Source of the DNA: Aulostomus chinensis
Lineage: Eukaryota; Chordata; Actinopteri; Syngnathiformes; Aulostomidae
Length of the DNA stretch: 64,000 bases
Assembly (NCBI GenBank): GCA_037954235.1
Contig: JBBMOA010000001.1
Coordinates: forward strand, 11,485,980 to 11,549,979
Reading direction: 5' to 3'
How positions within the stretch are numbered: the first letter of the stretch is position 1; each line of letters opens with the position of its first letter. Both the position numbers and the translations under genes were made by a program. Of this stretch, positions 63,492 to 64,000 are shown in pieces. Under the pieces are notes generated by a model. That model was given only the letters and a program-made list of their open reading frames with translations, did no database searches and was not told the origin of the DNA.

Positions 63492-64000
63492 CAACAGTAA
63501 GATAGTGAAATGGAGTGAACGTTTCGAATAACCTCAAAGTGATGCTGAAAGTCATGTACTAAGAGTTGCTACGAACCTCAAAATAATGCGACAGTAATGT
63601 ATTAAAAGTTGCTACGAACCTCAAAATATTGCGACAGTGATGTCGGAAGAATTGCTAATAAACTCAAAATGATGCTAACAGTAATGTAGTGAGAGTTGCT
63701 ACGAACCTTTAAATAATGCAAAAATAATGTAGTAAGAGTTGCTACGAACATCAAAATAATGCGAAAGTGAAGTCGGAAGAATTGCTAATGATCTCAAAAT
63801 GATGCGACACTGATGTAGTAAGAATTGCTAATGAACTCAAAATGATGCTCACAACAAAGGAGTGAAAGTTTCGAATAACCTCAAAGTGCTGCTGACAGTC
63901 ATGTAGTAAGAGTTGTTACTAACCTCAATTTAATGCTACAGTGATGTGGTGAGAGTTGATAGTAATTTCAAAATCACGCTGAAGTGATGTAATGAGAGTG
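63492..64000 (-). repeat. 43-bp satellite array, reverse orientation (terminal)
   Basis: After ACATTACTGTGGC the sequence switches directly to reverse-complement monomers (GTTTCGAATAACCTCAAAGT, GCTACGAACCTCAAAATATT), which run to the window end. No foreign DNA separates the two orientations. The last two monomers (63930-64000) are more diverged, which may mark another array edge. Confidence 0.95.

Noticed and set aside
1..64000. CENP-B box in the satellite monomer
   Set aside because: I found no TTCG followed by the spaced A and CGGG pattern in the common monomer classes, so a centromere role is not supported by that motif.

Overview
The window is repeat-dominated vertebrate DNA, almost certainly from a teleost fish. 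Fish markers are a near-full-length Rex3 (RTE-clade) LINE, the 3' tails of a fish LINE, fish tRNA-derived SINEs, (TG)n microsatellites and vertebrate tRNA genes. No protein-coding gene in it looks intact. About two thirds of the window (roughly 43 kb) is one AT-rich satellite with a monomer of about 43 bp (42-44), arranged in higher-order blocks of 4, 5 or 6 monomers (about 174, 217 and 259 bp) and larger duplications of 1.26, 1.52, 2.24 and 2.39 kb.

Layout. 1-15724: satellite in forward orientation. 15725-29000: a 13.3-kb non-satellite island holding eleven tRNA genes, tRNA pseudogenes or tRNA fragments (Lys, Phe, Ser, Glu, Leu, Gln), LINE tails and a LINE RT C-terminus, a piggyBac transposase fragment, an ORF1-like fragment, two SINEs, microsatellites and minisatellites. 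29001-30563 and 33926-53105: the same satellite in reverse orientation, split by a Rex3 LINE (30564-33925) with a 10-bp target-site duplication. 53106-57585: a second island with a broken multi-exon laminin alpha-5-like gene fragment on the minus strand, a 65-bp minisatellite in its intron, a 43-bp minisatellite with its own higher-order period, a Harbinger-like non-autonomous DNA element, and a BED-finger/hAT-type gene fragment that stops exactly at satellite. 57586-63491: satellite, forward again. 63492-64000: satellite, reverse, joined head-on with no spacer.

The strongest structural point is that the satellite changes orientation three times, and that the two edges of the first island are mirror images: a 24-bp perfect inverted repeat (15701-15724 against 29001-29024), with inverted similarity continuing for about three monomers. 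The first island therefore looks like the spacer of a very large satellite palindrome. The second island looks like captured gene debris (laminin and BED/hAT exons) in a heterochromatin-like setting. None of the genes forms a pathway. The tRNA genes are the only features likely to have a cellular product, and several of those are visibly degraded. The long chain of short ORFs in the satellite is a by-product of the repeat, not a set of genes.
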